64,000 nucleotides of DNA from an uncultured Hyphomicrobiales bacterium. Lineage in GTDB: Bacteria > Pseudomonadota > Alphaproteobacteria > Rhizobiales > Devosiaceae. Shown here piece after piece: positions 8,508-16,667 of this stretch. The notes beneath the pieces were generated by a model. That model saw nothing but the letters and a program-made list of their open reading frames with translations. It had not been told where the DNA came from and did not search any database. Every line of letters begins with the position of its first letter. The stretch's first letter is position 1. The stretch covers positions 62,001-126,000 of the forward strand of contig CAIKKY010000006.1 of the NCBI GenBank assembly GCA_903828145.1. Reading direction: 5' to 3'. The translations under genes were made by a program, and so were the position numbers.

Positions 8508-9671
8508 TTACCAGTCCGCCACGCTGCCATCGTGCTGATACCACTGGATCGGTCGCACTTCCTTGAACGGGTGCTTTTCAGCCGCCGCGAAATCGATCTC
8601 CACCCCGATACCCGGCGCCATCGAGGGGGAAACATACCCATCGATGATCGGGGTTACGCCGGTAACGATCTCATCGCGCCACGGCACATCGGCCCGCATC
8701 ACTTCCTGAATGAGGAAATTGGGCGTGGCAAAGCCGAGGTGGATGTTGACCATGGTGGCAATCGGCCCGAGCGGATTGTGCGGTGCCATGGTGACGCCAA
8801 ATGTATCGCAGAGCGCCGCAATGCGCCGCGTCTCGGTAATGCCGCCGGCATGGCACACATCGGGCTGCGCCACGGCAATGCCGCCCGCCTGCAACAGCGG
8901 CAGGAATTCGTGCCGGTGCACCAGGCGCTCGCCCGCCGCGATGGGAATGTGGGTCGATTGCGCGACCCGCGCCGTGCCCTGCCAATCTTCCGGCTGGCAT
9001 GGCTCTTCAATGAAAAACGGCCGATAGGGCGCCAGCACCCGGGCATATTCAATGGCCATGGCCGCCGTGGTCCGCCCGTGCAGATCGACCATGATGTCCA
9101 TGTCGTCGCCCGCGCCTTCGCGCGCCGCGGCCATGAGGTCTTCGGCTTCCTTGAGGGCTTTCAGCCCATCCAGCGGGGCGGTCTTGCCGACCGCGAGGAT
9201 TTTCACCGCCGAAAAGCCATCGGCCTTCGATTGTGCTGCCTTGACGCGGAAACTGTCGGCGGCGGCGCTGTTGTACACCGAATCCGAACTGCCCCCGCCG
9301 AGGTGATCATACATCCTCAGCCGCGTGCGGGCCTGTCCGCCAATCAGCTGCCACAGCGGAATGCCGAGGTCTTTGGCCTTGAGGTCATAGAGCGCCTGAT
9401 CGATGCCCGAGAGCGCCGACATGGTGACGATGCCGCCTTTGAAAAACGGGTGGCGGAACATCACCTGCCACAGATGCTCGATATTGCGTGGGTCTTCGCC
9501 CACGATCAGCAGTGCGAGATCCTCGATGGCCCCGGCCACGGCGCGGGTCTGGAATTCGAGCGTCGCTTCGCCCAGCCCATAGAGCCCGGGCTGATCGGTT
9601 TCGACCCGGACGAAAATCCAGTTGCGCAACTGGGCATTCACCACCTGCGTCTTGATCGCAGTGATCTTCAT
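8508..9671 (-). CDS. Enolase-superfamily sugar-acid dehydratase (DgoD-like), copy 1
   Basis: A 387-residue mandelate racemase/muconate lactonizing protein. Visible active-site elements are VDLHGR (metal Asp and adjacent His), FIEEP (second metal ligand), AAGERLVHRHEF (third Glu), QPDVCHAGG and the late catalytic His in MAPHNPLGPIA. The order and wording closely resemble D-galactonate dehydratase. Mg2+-dependent dehydration of an aldonate to a 2-keto-3-deoxy acid is the likely reaction. MKITAI at 9671 is preferred over an ATG nine bases upstream because AGGGA then has normal spacing. Downstream of the ABC permease in one operon. Confidence 0.85.
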   Translation of the reverse strand: MKITAIKTQVVNAQLRNWIFVRVETDQPGLYGLGEATLEFQTRAVAGAIEDLALLIVGEDPRNIEHLWQVMFRHPFFKGGIVTMSALSGIDQALYDLKAKDLGIPLWQLIGGQARTRLRMYDHLGGGSSDSVYNSAAADSFRVKAAQSKADGFSAVKILAVGKTAPLDGLKALKEAEDLMAAAREGAGDDMDIMVDLHGRTTAAMAIEYARVLAPYRPFFIEEPCQPEDWQGTARVAQSTHIPIAAGERLVHRHEFLPLLQAGGIAVAQPDVCHAGGITETRRIAALCDTFGVTMAPHNPLGPIATMVNIHLGFATPNFLIQEVMRADVPWRDEIVTGVTPIIDGYVSPSMAPGIGVEIDFAAAEKHPFKEVRPIQWYQHDGSVADW

Positions 9672-9689
9672 CGGACACATCCCTGAAAA

Positions 9690-9716
9690 AGAAAGGGGGG
9701 CGGATCAACCGCCCCC
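9690..9716 (-). terminator. Intercistronic hairpin with T-rich tail
   Basis: Arms 9696-9703 and 9709-9716 (GGGGGCGG/CCGCCCCC) form an 8-base stem; on the reverse strand it is followed by CTTTCTTTTTC. It lies between the permease stop and the dehydratase start and probably lowers read-through or stabilises the upstream transcript. Confidence 0.55.
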
Positions 9717-9722
9717 ACTGGA

Positions 9723-10748
9723 TTACCGGCCGGTGAGCGACTGACGCCGGATACGGCGCTCGATCACGGTCTGCAGCACCACCGAGACCACGATCACGAG
9801 GCCGAAGGCGAGCTGGGTGTAAAAGGCGTTGATGCCCGCTGACACGATACCGGCGTTAATGGCGCCAATGATGAAGGCCGCAACGAACGACCCCACCACC
9901 GAGCCGGTGCCGCCGAAGACCGACGTACCGCCAAGGAACACCGAGGCAATGGTGTAAAGCAGGAACCCGTCACCGGTCGTCGGCCAGAAATAATAGCCGT
10001 AGATCGAGGTGAGGAGCCCGGCAAACACGGCCATCAGGCCCACGAGCACAAAGGCGCGGGTCTTCACCGACACCACGTTGATGCCCATCAGCCGCGCCGA
10101 TGTCGGGTTATCGCCCACAAGGAACACATGGGCGCCAAACCGCGTGCGGTTGAGCAGAACCCACAGCGCGACCAGCACCACGATCATCCACAGGGTCTGG
10201 ACCGGGACACCGAAGAACGACTCGCGCAGCAGCGCATGCAGCTCGGGATAGTTCTTGGCCGTCATCGGCACGCCTGTGCCATTCATCAGCACCAACTCAA
10301 GCCCGCGATAGAGGAAGGAGGTGCCGATGGTGATGACGAGCGAGGGGATGTTGAGCTTGGCCACAAGCAGGCCGTTAACGAGGCCGCAGAGCGCCCCCAC
10401 GGCGAAGCCGGCGATAAGGCCCAGAATCCAGTGTTGCCCGAAGCTGGCCGTCACAAGACAGAACGCGGCCGTGCCGAGCGCCATGATCGACGGGAAGGAC
10501 AGATCGATTTCGCCCGTGATCACCACAAAGGTGAGCGCGATAGCGATGATGCCGAACTGCGGCGTCGTCTGCATGAAGGCAAGATAGATATTGGCATTGG
10601 TGAACACAGCCGGGGCCGCGATCACGAAGCTGAGCCACATGGCGATACCCACGCCGATGATGCCCAGCTGGCTGCCATGGCGGCGCAGCATCGAGGGCGG
10701 CGCTACGCGGTTGTTCTTCGGCTTCGCCGATACAGTTTCGGTCGCCAT
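9723..10748 (-). CDS. Sugar ABC transporter permease (RbsC/FrcC type)
   Basis: A 341-residue inner-membrane permease of the BPD_transp_2 family with about ten hydrophobic segments. The family hallmarks GLVNGLLVAKLNIPSLVITI near 130 and FLGGTSVFGGTGSVVGSF near 265 are present. It pairs with the single-domain ATPase upstream and the periplasmic binding protein before it, giving a complete ribose/fructose-type importer. ATG 10748 is 11 bases after the ATPase stop codon. The substrate is probably a monosaccharide that feeds the neighbouring dehydratases. Confidence 0.9.
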   Translation of the reverse strand: MATETVSAKPKNNRVAPPSMLRRHGSQLGIIGVGIAMWLSFVIAAPAVFTNANIYLAFMQTTPQFGIIAIALTFVVITGEIDLSFPSIMALGTAAFCLVTASFGQHWILGLIAGFAVGALCGLVNGLLVAKLNIPSLVITIGTSFLYRGLELVLMNGTGVPMTAKNYPELHALLRESFFGVPVQTLWMIVVLVALWVLLNRTRFGAHVFLVGDNPTSARLMGINVVSVKTRAFVLVGLMAVFAGLLTSIYGYYFWPTTGDGFLLYTIASVFLGGTSVFGGTGSVVGSFVAAFIIGAINAGIVSAGINAFYTQLAFGLVIVVSVVLQTVIERRIRRQSLTGR

Positions 10749-10758
10749 TGTCGCCCCC

Positions 10759-11568
10759 TTATTCCAGCGACCCGGACCGGGCCACGCGATACAGCCGGTC
10801 GATCAGGTCATCCATTGAAATTTCGCTCTTGTCATACACGCCCGCGACCTTGCCGCGATCGAGCACATAAAGCCGGTCCACCACGGGGTAGACGTGGAAA
10901 ATATTGTGGTCGATGAAGATCGCCGATTTCCCGGCCTTCTTGATGCCGGCAACGAAATCGAGCGTCTTCTTGGTCTCGGTCAGCGACAGGCCCATGGTGG
11001 GCTCATCGAGGATCACAAGCTGCGCATCGAAATAGAGCGCGCGCGTAATCGCCACGCCCTGCTTTTCGCCGCCCGACATGGTGGTCACCACGTTATCGGG
11101 GTGCACGGCGGCTGAGGTGAAGCCCATGTGCTCGCTCATCAGCCGCGCGGATTCTTCGCGCATTTTTTTCACATCGAGCAGGCCCCACTTGGTGCGCGGC
11201 TCGCGGCCCATGAACATATTGCGCCAGATGGGCTGCTTTTCGCACAGCGCCCGCTCCTGGTAGACGGTCTCGATGCCGAGCCCGCGGGCGCGGGCCACCG
11301 ACCAATCATCGATGCGCTTGCCCTGAAAGAAAATCTCGCCGCCCGAATCGGGGCGGTGAAAGCCCATCACCGTCTTCACGAGCGTGGACTTGCCGGCGCC
11401 ATTGTCGCCCAGCAGGCCGACAATCTCGCCGGGATGAACCTTGAAATTGATGCCCGACAGCGAACGCACTTCGCCGAAGGTTTTGGAGACATTCCGGAGC
11501 TCGATCACCGGCGGCGCATCGGCGCTGGTGTGAGCCTGGCTCTTGTGTGCGGCGGCGGTGCTCATCAT
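10759..11568 (-). CDS. Sugar ABC transporter ATP-binding protein (FrcA-like)
   Basis: A 269-residue single-domain ATPase: Walker A GDNGAGKS near residue 50, Q-loop YQER, signature MSGGEKQ near 152 and Walker B LVILDEPTMGLS near 170. Unlike RbsA it has only one nucleotide-binding domain and so resembles FrcA of rhizobial fructose transporters. Two tandem ATGs (11568, 11565) follow GGAGG; I annotate the first. A longer frame upstream would overlap the terminator-like hairpin and the binding-protein gene and is not supported. Confidence 0.88.
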   Translation of the reverse strand: MMSTAAAHKSQAHTSADAPPVIELRNVSKTFGEVRSLSGINFKVHPGEIVGLLGDNGAGKSTLVKTVMGFHRPDSGGEIFFQGKRIDDWSVARARGLGIETVYQERALCEKQPIWRNMFMGREPRTKWGLLDVKKMREESARLMSEHMGFTSAAVHPDNVVTTMSGGEKQGVAITRALYFDAQLVILDEPTMGLSLTETKKTLDFVAGIKKAGKSAIFIDHNIFHVYPVVDRLYVLDRGKVAGVYDKSEISMDDLIDRLYRVARSGSLE

Positions 11569-11589
11569 GCCTCCTCCCTCATGAAAAAG

Positions 11590-11615
11590 AAAACGCGGGG
11601 GACGAATCCCCCGCG
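11590..11615 (-). terminator. Attenuator-like hairpin after the sugar-binding protein gene
   Basis: Arms 11594-11602 and 11607-11615 (CGCGGGGGA/TCCCCCGCG) make a perfect 9-base stem with a 4-base loop. On the reverse strand TTTTCTTTTTC follows. Placed between the binding-protein gene and the ATPase, it would let the binding protein be made in excess. Confidence 0.65.
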
Positions 11616-11629
11616 CATGACCGGTCTGG

Positions 11630-12640
11630 TTACCGGATTTCCTGTGCGGCAAGCGGTGCCACGGCATCGACATTGGTCGAGTCCACGAAGGCCCCGGCGG
11701 TGTTGATGTCGAGACCCGAGAAGCCGAACTTCTTGGTCAGGCAGATGTTCAGGATCGGCAGGTAGCCCTGCAGGAACGGCTGCTGGTCGATCACGAGGTT
11801 CTGGAAGCCTTCCTTCACGGCCTGGGCCGTGTTGGGCGACATGTCGAAGCCCGCGAAATACACCTGGCCCGGGGTCAGGTTAGCGGCCTGGGCGTAGACG
11901 CCCACGTTCGAGGTCAGCCCGCCGTGATCGGTCACGACGATCTTGATGCCCGGGTTTGCACCCATCACGCCCACGAAAGTCGCGGTGCCGGCATTGGGAT
12001 CGGCATTCGTTGCCGCGTCGATTTCCTGATAGATCACTTCGGCGCCAGCTTCGGTGAAGGCGTCAATCACGCCCACGGTGCGCTGGCCGCGGTCGCCGCC
12101 CTGGCCCTTGAGGCCCCAAACGAAAACCTTGTCGCCCTTCTGGAGATTCGAGCGCTTCACGGCTTCAGCCGCAAGAGCATGGCCGGCGGCGTAGTTCGGC
12201 GCACCGACATAGCCAAAGCCCTGAGCCGAATACTTCGCCTGGCTGTCGGGCAGCGAGGTGTTGAGCGAGGTGAAGATGGTGCCCTGCTTGTAGGCTTCGT
12301 CCACCACCGGACCCGTCGCCGGCTCACCGGCAAAACCGTAGGTCGCAATGCCGTCGACCTTGGTCGCCACGGCCTGCTGGATCTGGGTCAGCATCTTGTT
12401 CGGATCCCAGTCCGAGAAATAGTAGGTCACGGTCGCGCCGAGATCGAGTTCGGCCTGACGGAAACCATTATACACGTTGTTCGCGAACACGCCGCCCTGC
12501 GGGCCGCCCGGGAACGCCGCAATCTTGACACCCGAACACCACTTGGCGGTCGGATCGAGAGCCATGGCACCCGAGATGCCGGCGAGCGAAAGCGCAACAG
12601 CGCCAGCGAGCGGCAACAGCCGCTGAAAAGCAGTCTTCAT
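11630..12640 (-). CDS. Periplasmic sugar-binding protein of ABC importer
   Basis: A 336-residue Peripla_BP_4-type binding protein. A Sec signal peptide covers about residues 1-26 (KR start, hydrophobic core, cleavage after AMA). The mature protein shows IAAFPGGPQGGVFANNVYNG and the repeated domain closure typical of ribose/xylose-binding proteins. ATG 12640 follows GGGAGGAAC. It is the first gene of the operon that continues through ATPase, permease, dehydratase and SDR to 7745, so it probably defines the sugar that the branch consumes. Confidence 0.9.
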   Translation of the reverse strand: MKTAFQRLLPLAGAVALSLAGISGAMALDPTAKWCSGVKIAAFPGGPQGGVFANNVYNGFRQAELDLGATVTYYFSDWDPNKMLTQIQQAVATKVDGIATYGFAGEPATGPVVDEAYKQGTIFTSLNTSLPDSQAKYSAQGFGYVGAPNYAAGHALAAEAVKRSNLQKGDKVFVWGLKGQGGDRGQRTVGVIDAFTEAGAEVIYQEIDAATNADPNAGTATFVGVMGANPGIKIVVTDHGGLTSNVGVYAQAANLTPGQVYFAGFDMSPNTAQAVKEGFQNLVIDQQPFLQGYLPILNICLTKKFGFSGLDINTAGAFVDSTNVDAVAPLAAQEIR

Positions 12641-12697
12641 GAAGTTCCTCCCTTGTGCGAGCCCGCACGGGCCCGCCTGCGCCATCCACCGGCGCTG

Positions 12698-12711
12698 CCT
12701 AAATGGTTAGG
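12698..12711. promoter_or_regulatory. Candidate operator: CCTAA-N4-TTAGG inverted repeat
   Basis: Perfect 5-base inverted repeat cctaa (12698-12702) and ttagg (12707-12711), 57 bases upstream of the binding-protein start in the region shared with the divergent GntR gene. Position suits an operator or activator site; the binding protein is unknown. Confidence 0.3.
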
Positions 12712-12914
12712 GGAATAAGATAACTCTGTAAAGAGTGCCCGCGCAGCCTGTCCGCAGTCTCAGGAGGCGGCACCCTGGTAAAGTCCGCGCCGAAATCAGG
12801 GGCAAGACGCCCGGGATATATGCCAATTTGCCATGGGCTGAGAGTCTGTCTATCCTCATGTCACCACCGGGATATCGGGGCAGAGCCAGTTCTGGGTGAG
12901 TCGCCCGACTCCCA

Positions 12915-12934
12915 ACATGTATGATAAGTATGGG
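12915..12934 (+). promoter_or_regulatory. Possible -10 / autoregulatory site before the GntR gene
   Basis: TATGAT at 12920-12925 resembles a -10 element and lies in an AT-rich ATGTATGATAAGTAT stretch just upstream of the chosen start of the GntR gene. FCD regulators often bind such sites near their own promoter. Only weak evidence. Confidence 0.3.
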
Positions 12935-12940
12935 GCCTTC

Positions 12941-13720
12941 ATGACCAATCCCGCTCCACAGCGCGATGATCTGGCGAGCGGAACACTGAAGGCCGCAGCC
13001 AGCTCGACGGCCACCTCCATCGTTGCCGATGAGCTGGTGCGCATGATCATCGGCCGCTTTGTGCCGGGCGACAGCCTGCCGAGTGAGGCCGAGCTGGCCC
13101 TGGTGCATGGCGTGAGCCGCGTCACCGTGCGCGAAGCCGTGAAGATGGTCGCCGGCCGGGGCCTGCTTGAACTGGCGCGGGGCCGTCGCGCCATCGTGCG
13201 CGAGCCGGGCAGTTCCGCGCTCGGGCAGTTCATCGGCTGGATCGTTCAGACTGAACCCAATGGTGTGTTTGATCTCGTCGAGGCCCGCATGTCCCTGGAA
13301 GTACAGGCGGCCGGTCTCGCCGCGCGGCGGGGCACCCCGCCCAGCCTTGCCCCCATCGCGGCGGAACTCGACCGGATGAAGGCGCTTGGCAATGACATGA
13401 ACCCGAACTGGACCGAAGAATCCGAGGGCATTTTCCACCATGCCGACGTGGCGTTTCACCGGGCCATCGCTGTGGCGGGGGGCAACCGCATTCTCATCGC
13501 CATGTTCGATGCCATGGCCGACACGCTGGAAAAATCCTTCTACCTGAGCCGCAAGGGGCGGCGCGCGCGCGGGCAGACCGTGGAAGACACCGTACATAGC
13601 CACCAGCGCATTTTCGATTCCATCCGTGTGGCCGATGCCGCGGGCGCCGAAGCCGCGATGCGCGTCCATTTGATGGATTCGTTCCGCGACATGCAGGCGG
13701 CGCAAAAAGCCCGGCCCTGA
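12941..13720 (+). CDS. GntR-family transcriptional regulator (FadR/FCD type)
   Basis: A 259-residue regulator. The winged helix lies near residues 25-90 (LVRMIIGRFVPGDSLPSEAELALVHGVSRVTVREAV), followed by an all-helical FCD ligand domain with metal-ligand-like D/H residues (IFHHADVAFHRAI near 168 and HSHQRIF near 222). ATG 12941 has GGGG five bases upstream; a GTG at 12896 is the longer alternative. Transcribed divergently from the sugar ABC operon and the only transcription factor in the 25-kb island, it is the likely controller, with a sugar acid as effector (inference). Confidence 0.9.
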   Translation: MTNPAPQRDDLASGTLKAAASSTATSIVADELVRMIIGRFVPGDSLPSEAELALVHGVSRVTVREAVKMVAGRGLLELARGRRAIVREPGSSALGQFIGWIVQTEPNGVFDLVEARMSLEVQAAGLAARRGTPPSLAPIAAELDRMKALGNDMNPNWTEESEGIFHHADVAFHRAIAVAGGNRILIAMFDAMADTLEKSFYLSRKGRRARGQTVEDTVHSHQRIFDSIRVADAAGAEAAMRVHLMDSFRDMQAAQKARP

Positions 13721-13764
13721 CGGGCGCGCGGCGCGGCCGAGTGCCCAAAGCTGCGCGCAAAGAG

Positions 13765-13802
13765 TGATCCGAAGCGCGCTAAAGCGCGTAATCTGATCCG
13801 AA
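13765..13802. repeat. Palindromic intergenic element with direct repeats
   Basis: TGATCCGAA occurs at 13765-13773 and again at 13794-13802, flanking the palindrome-rich GCGCGCTAAAGCGCG. The arrangement resembles short mosaic intergenic elements known in Rhizobiales, but I cannot confirm copy number from one window. Confidence 0.4.
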
Positions 13803-13952
13803 ACACGCTCAGGCTGGACCGTTTAATCGGTGCGGTCTGCGTTGTTATGTCAGCATTGCTGCTGTTTCTAATCGGTAAATAACGCGACATTGCCGGAAGG
13901 GGGGTGGTCCAAGGGGGACTGCACCTGATTACTCGATCCTGAGGGGGATCCC

Positions 13953-15791
13953 ATGGCAACCGCCGATGCAGTTCACACCTCGAAACGGGGTGCGGGCCTG
14001 ACGCGCGAAGAACGCTTTGTCGTGATCGCGTCGTCCACCGGTACCATTTTCGAATGGTATGATTTCTATCTCTACGCCACGCTCGCGCCGTTCTTTGCAG
14101 CGCTGTTCTTTCCGCCGGGCAATGACACGGCGGCCCTGCTGTCGGCCTTTGCCACCTATGCGGCAGGCTTCCTCGTGCGCCCGTTCGGCGCGCTGTTCTT
14201 TGGTCGCCTCGGCGATCTCGTGGGCCGCAAATACACGTTCCTCGTCACCATCCTCGTGATGGGCATTTCCACCTTCGGCGTTGGCCTGTTGCCGACCTAC
14301 AGCCAGATCGGCTTTATCGCGCCGGTGCTGCTCGTGCTGCTGCGCCTGTTGCAGGGTCTGGCGCTCGGCGGCGAATATGGCGGGGCGGCGACCTATGTGG
14401 CCGAACATGCCCAGTCGGGCCGCCGCGGCTTTGCCACCTCGTGGATCCAGACGACCGCAACGCTGGGCTTCTTCATGTCGCTGCTGGTCATCGGCCTCAG
14501 CCGCGTGCTGATGCCCGCTGCCATGTTCAGCGAATGGGGCTGGCGTATTCCGTTCCTCGTGTCGGCGGTGCTTCTTGGCTATTCGCTCTGGGTGCGGTTG
14601 AAGCTCAATGAATCGCCGGTCTTCAAGAAGATGAAGGAAGAGGGCAAGGGCTCGACCTCGCCGCTGCGCGACAGCTTCTTCAAGTATCCCAACAACAAGC
14701 TGGTGTTGCTCGCTCTTCTGGGCGCGACGGCCGGGCAGGGCGTGATCTGGTACACGGGCCAGTTCTACTCGCTGTTCTTCCTCAACATCACCATGCAGGT
14801 CGATTTCCTCACCACCTATATGCTGGTGGGTGTTGCCCTCTTGCTGGCCACCCCGTTCTTCGTGTTCTGGGGCACTCTGTCCGATCGCATCGGGCGGCTC
14901 TACATCATCCTCGCGGGCTGTCTCATTGGTGCCGTGTCGTATTTCGCCCTGTTCGGCGCGCTTGCCGGCGCGGTGAACCCGGCGCTGACCGACTATCAGG
15001 CCAAGACGAAAATCGAAGTCGCGGCCGACCCGGCCCAGTGTCACTTCATCATCTTCTCGGCCTGGCCGGGCACCACCTATGGCGATTGCGACAAGGCGAA
15101 AGACGCGCTGACCAAGCTCGGCCTCTCCTTCTCCTCGTCTGATCTGCCGGCTGGCAGTGCGGCCACCCTCAGCGTCAACGACACCAAGGTTGAAGGCTTC
15201 TCGGCCTTTACCTGGCAGAAGGCGCTGGTGGATTCAGGCTACCCGAACCTGAAGGCAACTGACTCGACCATCGCGCTCACCGCCGATGACGTCACGAAGA
15301 TCCTGGCGGCCCAGGCCGACAAGAAGACGGCCGATGTGACAGCTGCCCTCAATGCGGCCCGCCTTGCTGCGGACCCCAAGGCCAAAAAGCTGGCGGCGAG
15401 CTATCATATCGATGCCATCGCCGAAGGCGCGACCGAAGCGAAGGTGACCGAAATCACCTCGGTTCCCGCCGATACCAGCAAGATCAACTGGCCCGTGGCT
15501 GTGGTGATCCTGTGGCTCATGGTGATTTTTGTGACCATGGTCTATGGGCCGATTGCGGCCTATCTGGTCGAACTGTTCCCGACCAAGATCCGCTATACCT
15601 CCATGTCGCTGCCCTACCATATCGGCAATGGCTGGTTCGGTGGTCTGTTGCCGCTCGTCGCTACCGCCATGGTGGCGAATTCGGGCAATATCTATCAGGG
15701 GCTGTGGTTCCCCATCGTCGTCGCCTTGATGACGGTGGTGATCGGTGTGCTGTTCCTGCGCGATACCAAGGGCAAGCTGGTCGACGAATAA
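13953..15791 (+). CDS. MHS-family MFS transporter with large internal insert
   Basis: A 612-residue major facilitator of the metabolite:H+ symporter family (proline/betaine, shikimate and dicarboxylate relatives). The start GTIFEWYDFYLYAT near residue 30 and motif A FGRLGDLVGRK near 83 are diagnostic; LQGLALGGEYGGAATYVAEHA is near 134. Usual members have about 430-550 residues. Here about 165 residues (340-511), hydrophilic and Ala/Thr/Asp/Lys-rich with two Cys, interrupt the second half before the final helices. ATG 13953 follows GAGGGGGATCCC. Likely a sugar-acid or other organic-acid carrier, given its position in the island. Confidence 0.85.
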   Translation: MATADAVHTSKRGAGLTREERFVVIASSTGTIFEWYDFYLYATLAPFFAALFFPPGNDTAALLSAFATYAAGFLVRPFGALFFGRLGDLVGRKYTFLVTILVMGISTFGVGLLPTYSQIGFIAPVLLVLLRLLQGLALGGEYGGAATYVAEHAQSGRRGFATSWIQTTATLGFFMSLLVIGLSRVLMPAAMFSEWGWRIPFLVSAVLLGYSLWVRLKLNESPVFKKMKEEGKGSTSPLRDSFFKYPNNKLVLLALLGATAGQGVIWYTGQFYSLFFLNITMQVDFLTTYMLVGVALLLATPFFVFWGTLSDRIGRLYIILAGCLIGAVSYFALFGALAGAVNPALTDYQAKTKIEVAADPAQCHFIIFSAWPGTTYGDCDKAKDALTKLGLSFSSSDLPAGSAATLSVNDTKVEGFSAFTWQKALVDSGYPNLKATDSTIALTADDVTKILAAQADKKTADVTAALNAARLAADPKAKKLAASYHIDAIAEGATEAKVTEITSVPADTSKINWPVAVVILWLMVIFVTMVYGPIAAYLVELFPTKIRYTSMSLPYHIGNGWFGGLLPLVATAMVANSGNIYQGLWFPIVVALMTVVIGVLFLRDTKGKLVDE

Positions 15792-15798
15792 ACCGGCA

Positions 15799-15821
15799 CG
15801 GGGCCGCATAAGGCGGCCCCG
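15799..15821 (+). other. GC-rich hairpin after the MFS gene
   Basis: Perfect 9-base arms 15799-15807 and 15813-15821 (cggggccgc/gcggccccg) with a 5-base loop just after the stop codon. Probably part of the transcription end together with the next hairpin. Confidence 0.5.
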
Positions 15822-15833
15822 CAATCGCTGTAA

Positions 15834-15864
15834 AAAAAGGCGCGCTCACAAGGCGCGCCTTTTT
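15834..15864. terminator. Bidirectional intrinsic terminator
   Basis: Arms 15834-15845 and 15853-15864 form a 12-base perfect stem (AAAAAGGCGCGC/GCGCGCCTTTTT) with a 7-base loop. A-run and T-run on opposite sides let it stop both the MFS transcript and the convergent RraA-like transcript. Confidence 0.9.
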
Positions 15865-15894
15865 GTATGGTACCCGTTAGCTGGGCGCGTCAGA

Positions 15895-16642
15895 CTATTT
15901 TGTCTTCACCGGGTTGAGCTTCCGCCAGGCCTCATATTCGCCCTGGGCGTCGGCATGGAGCGGGTAGTATCGCCGCAGGTCGCCGCCTTCGAGCAGCTTG
16001 ATCTTCGAAAACTCTTCCCACTCATGGTGGGCGGCCGCTTCCTCGATCACGGTGTCCACCAGCGCGGCCGGCACCACCACGGCGCCATCGTCATCAGCCA
16101 CGATGATATCGCCGGGAATGACCGTCACGCCGCCGCAGGCGATGGGGCAGTTGAAATCAAACGGCATCAGCCCGGTCTGGGTGTGGAAGTTGGGCGTGAG
16201 CCCCCGGATCCACAGCGGCATGTCGAAATCCTGCTGCCCCGGATAGTCGCGGATACAGCCATCGATCACCATGCCGGCCCCGCCGCGGCCCTTGAAATAG
16301 GTCATCATCATTTCGCCGAAGATGCCCGCCGTCATGTCGCCACGCGCGTCCACCACCACCACATCGCCGGGCTGGGTATGGTACAGGACGTGCCGGTGCA
16401 GCTGCTTTTCCGGGTCGTTATATTCGCCGTCGCCATAGAGGTCTTCGCGCTTCGGCATCATCAACAGCGTGAGCGCCGGACCGGCGATGCTCTTGCCCTT
16501 CAGCCAGCTCACCGGCCCCCGGATATGCGGATTGCGAATGCCATGATGGCTCAGCGTACCGGCGAGGGTAGCCGCCCCCCAGCGCCCGAAGTTTTTCGAC
16601 CTGACCCCTCGGCGGCCGCTTGATGTCTTTGCCTGTCGTCAT
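15895..16642 (-). pseudogene. RraA-like aldolase (HMG/CHA aldolase family), frameshifted
   Basis: A RraA/4-hydroxy-4-methyl-2-oxoglutarate aldolase-type gene read in two frames. The N-terminus begins at ATG 16642 (MTTGKDIKRPPRG...LRALG) behind GGGGGG. At the six-base C run 16575-16580 one base too many throws the frame off. Removing one base restores LGAATLAGTLSHHGIRNPHI and then the remaining body to the stop at 15895, 248 residues in all. The body holds the conserved AGIFGEMMM and GMVIDGCIRDY (Arg-Asp) active-site motifs. The family cleaves 2-keto acids such as those made by nearby dehydratases. It is a genuine frameshift or a sequencing error. Confidence 0.85.
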
Positions 16643-16667
16643 AATCCCCCCTTCGGCCAAATGGCCC

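Noticed and set aside
8232-9686. A 484-codon antisense frame over the dehydratase and SDR genes
   Set aside because: His/Arg/Gly-rich shadow of conserved genes; no motif.
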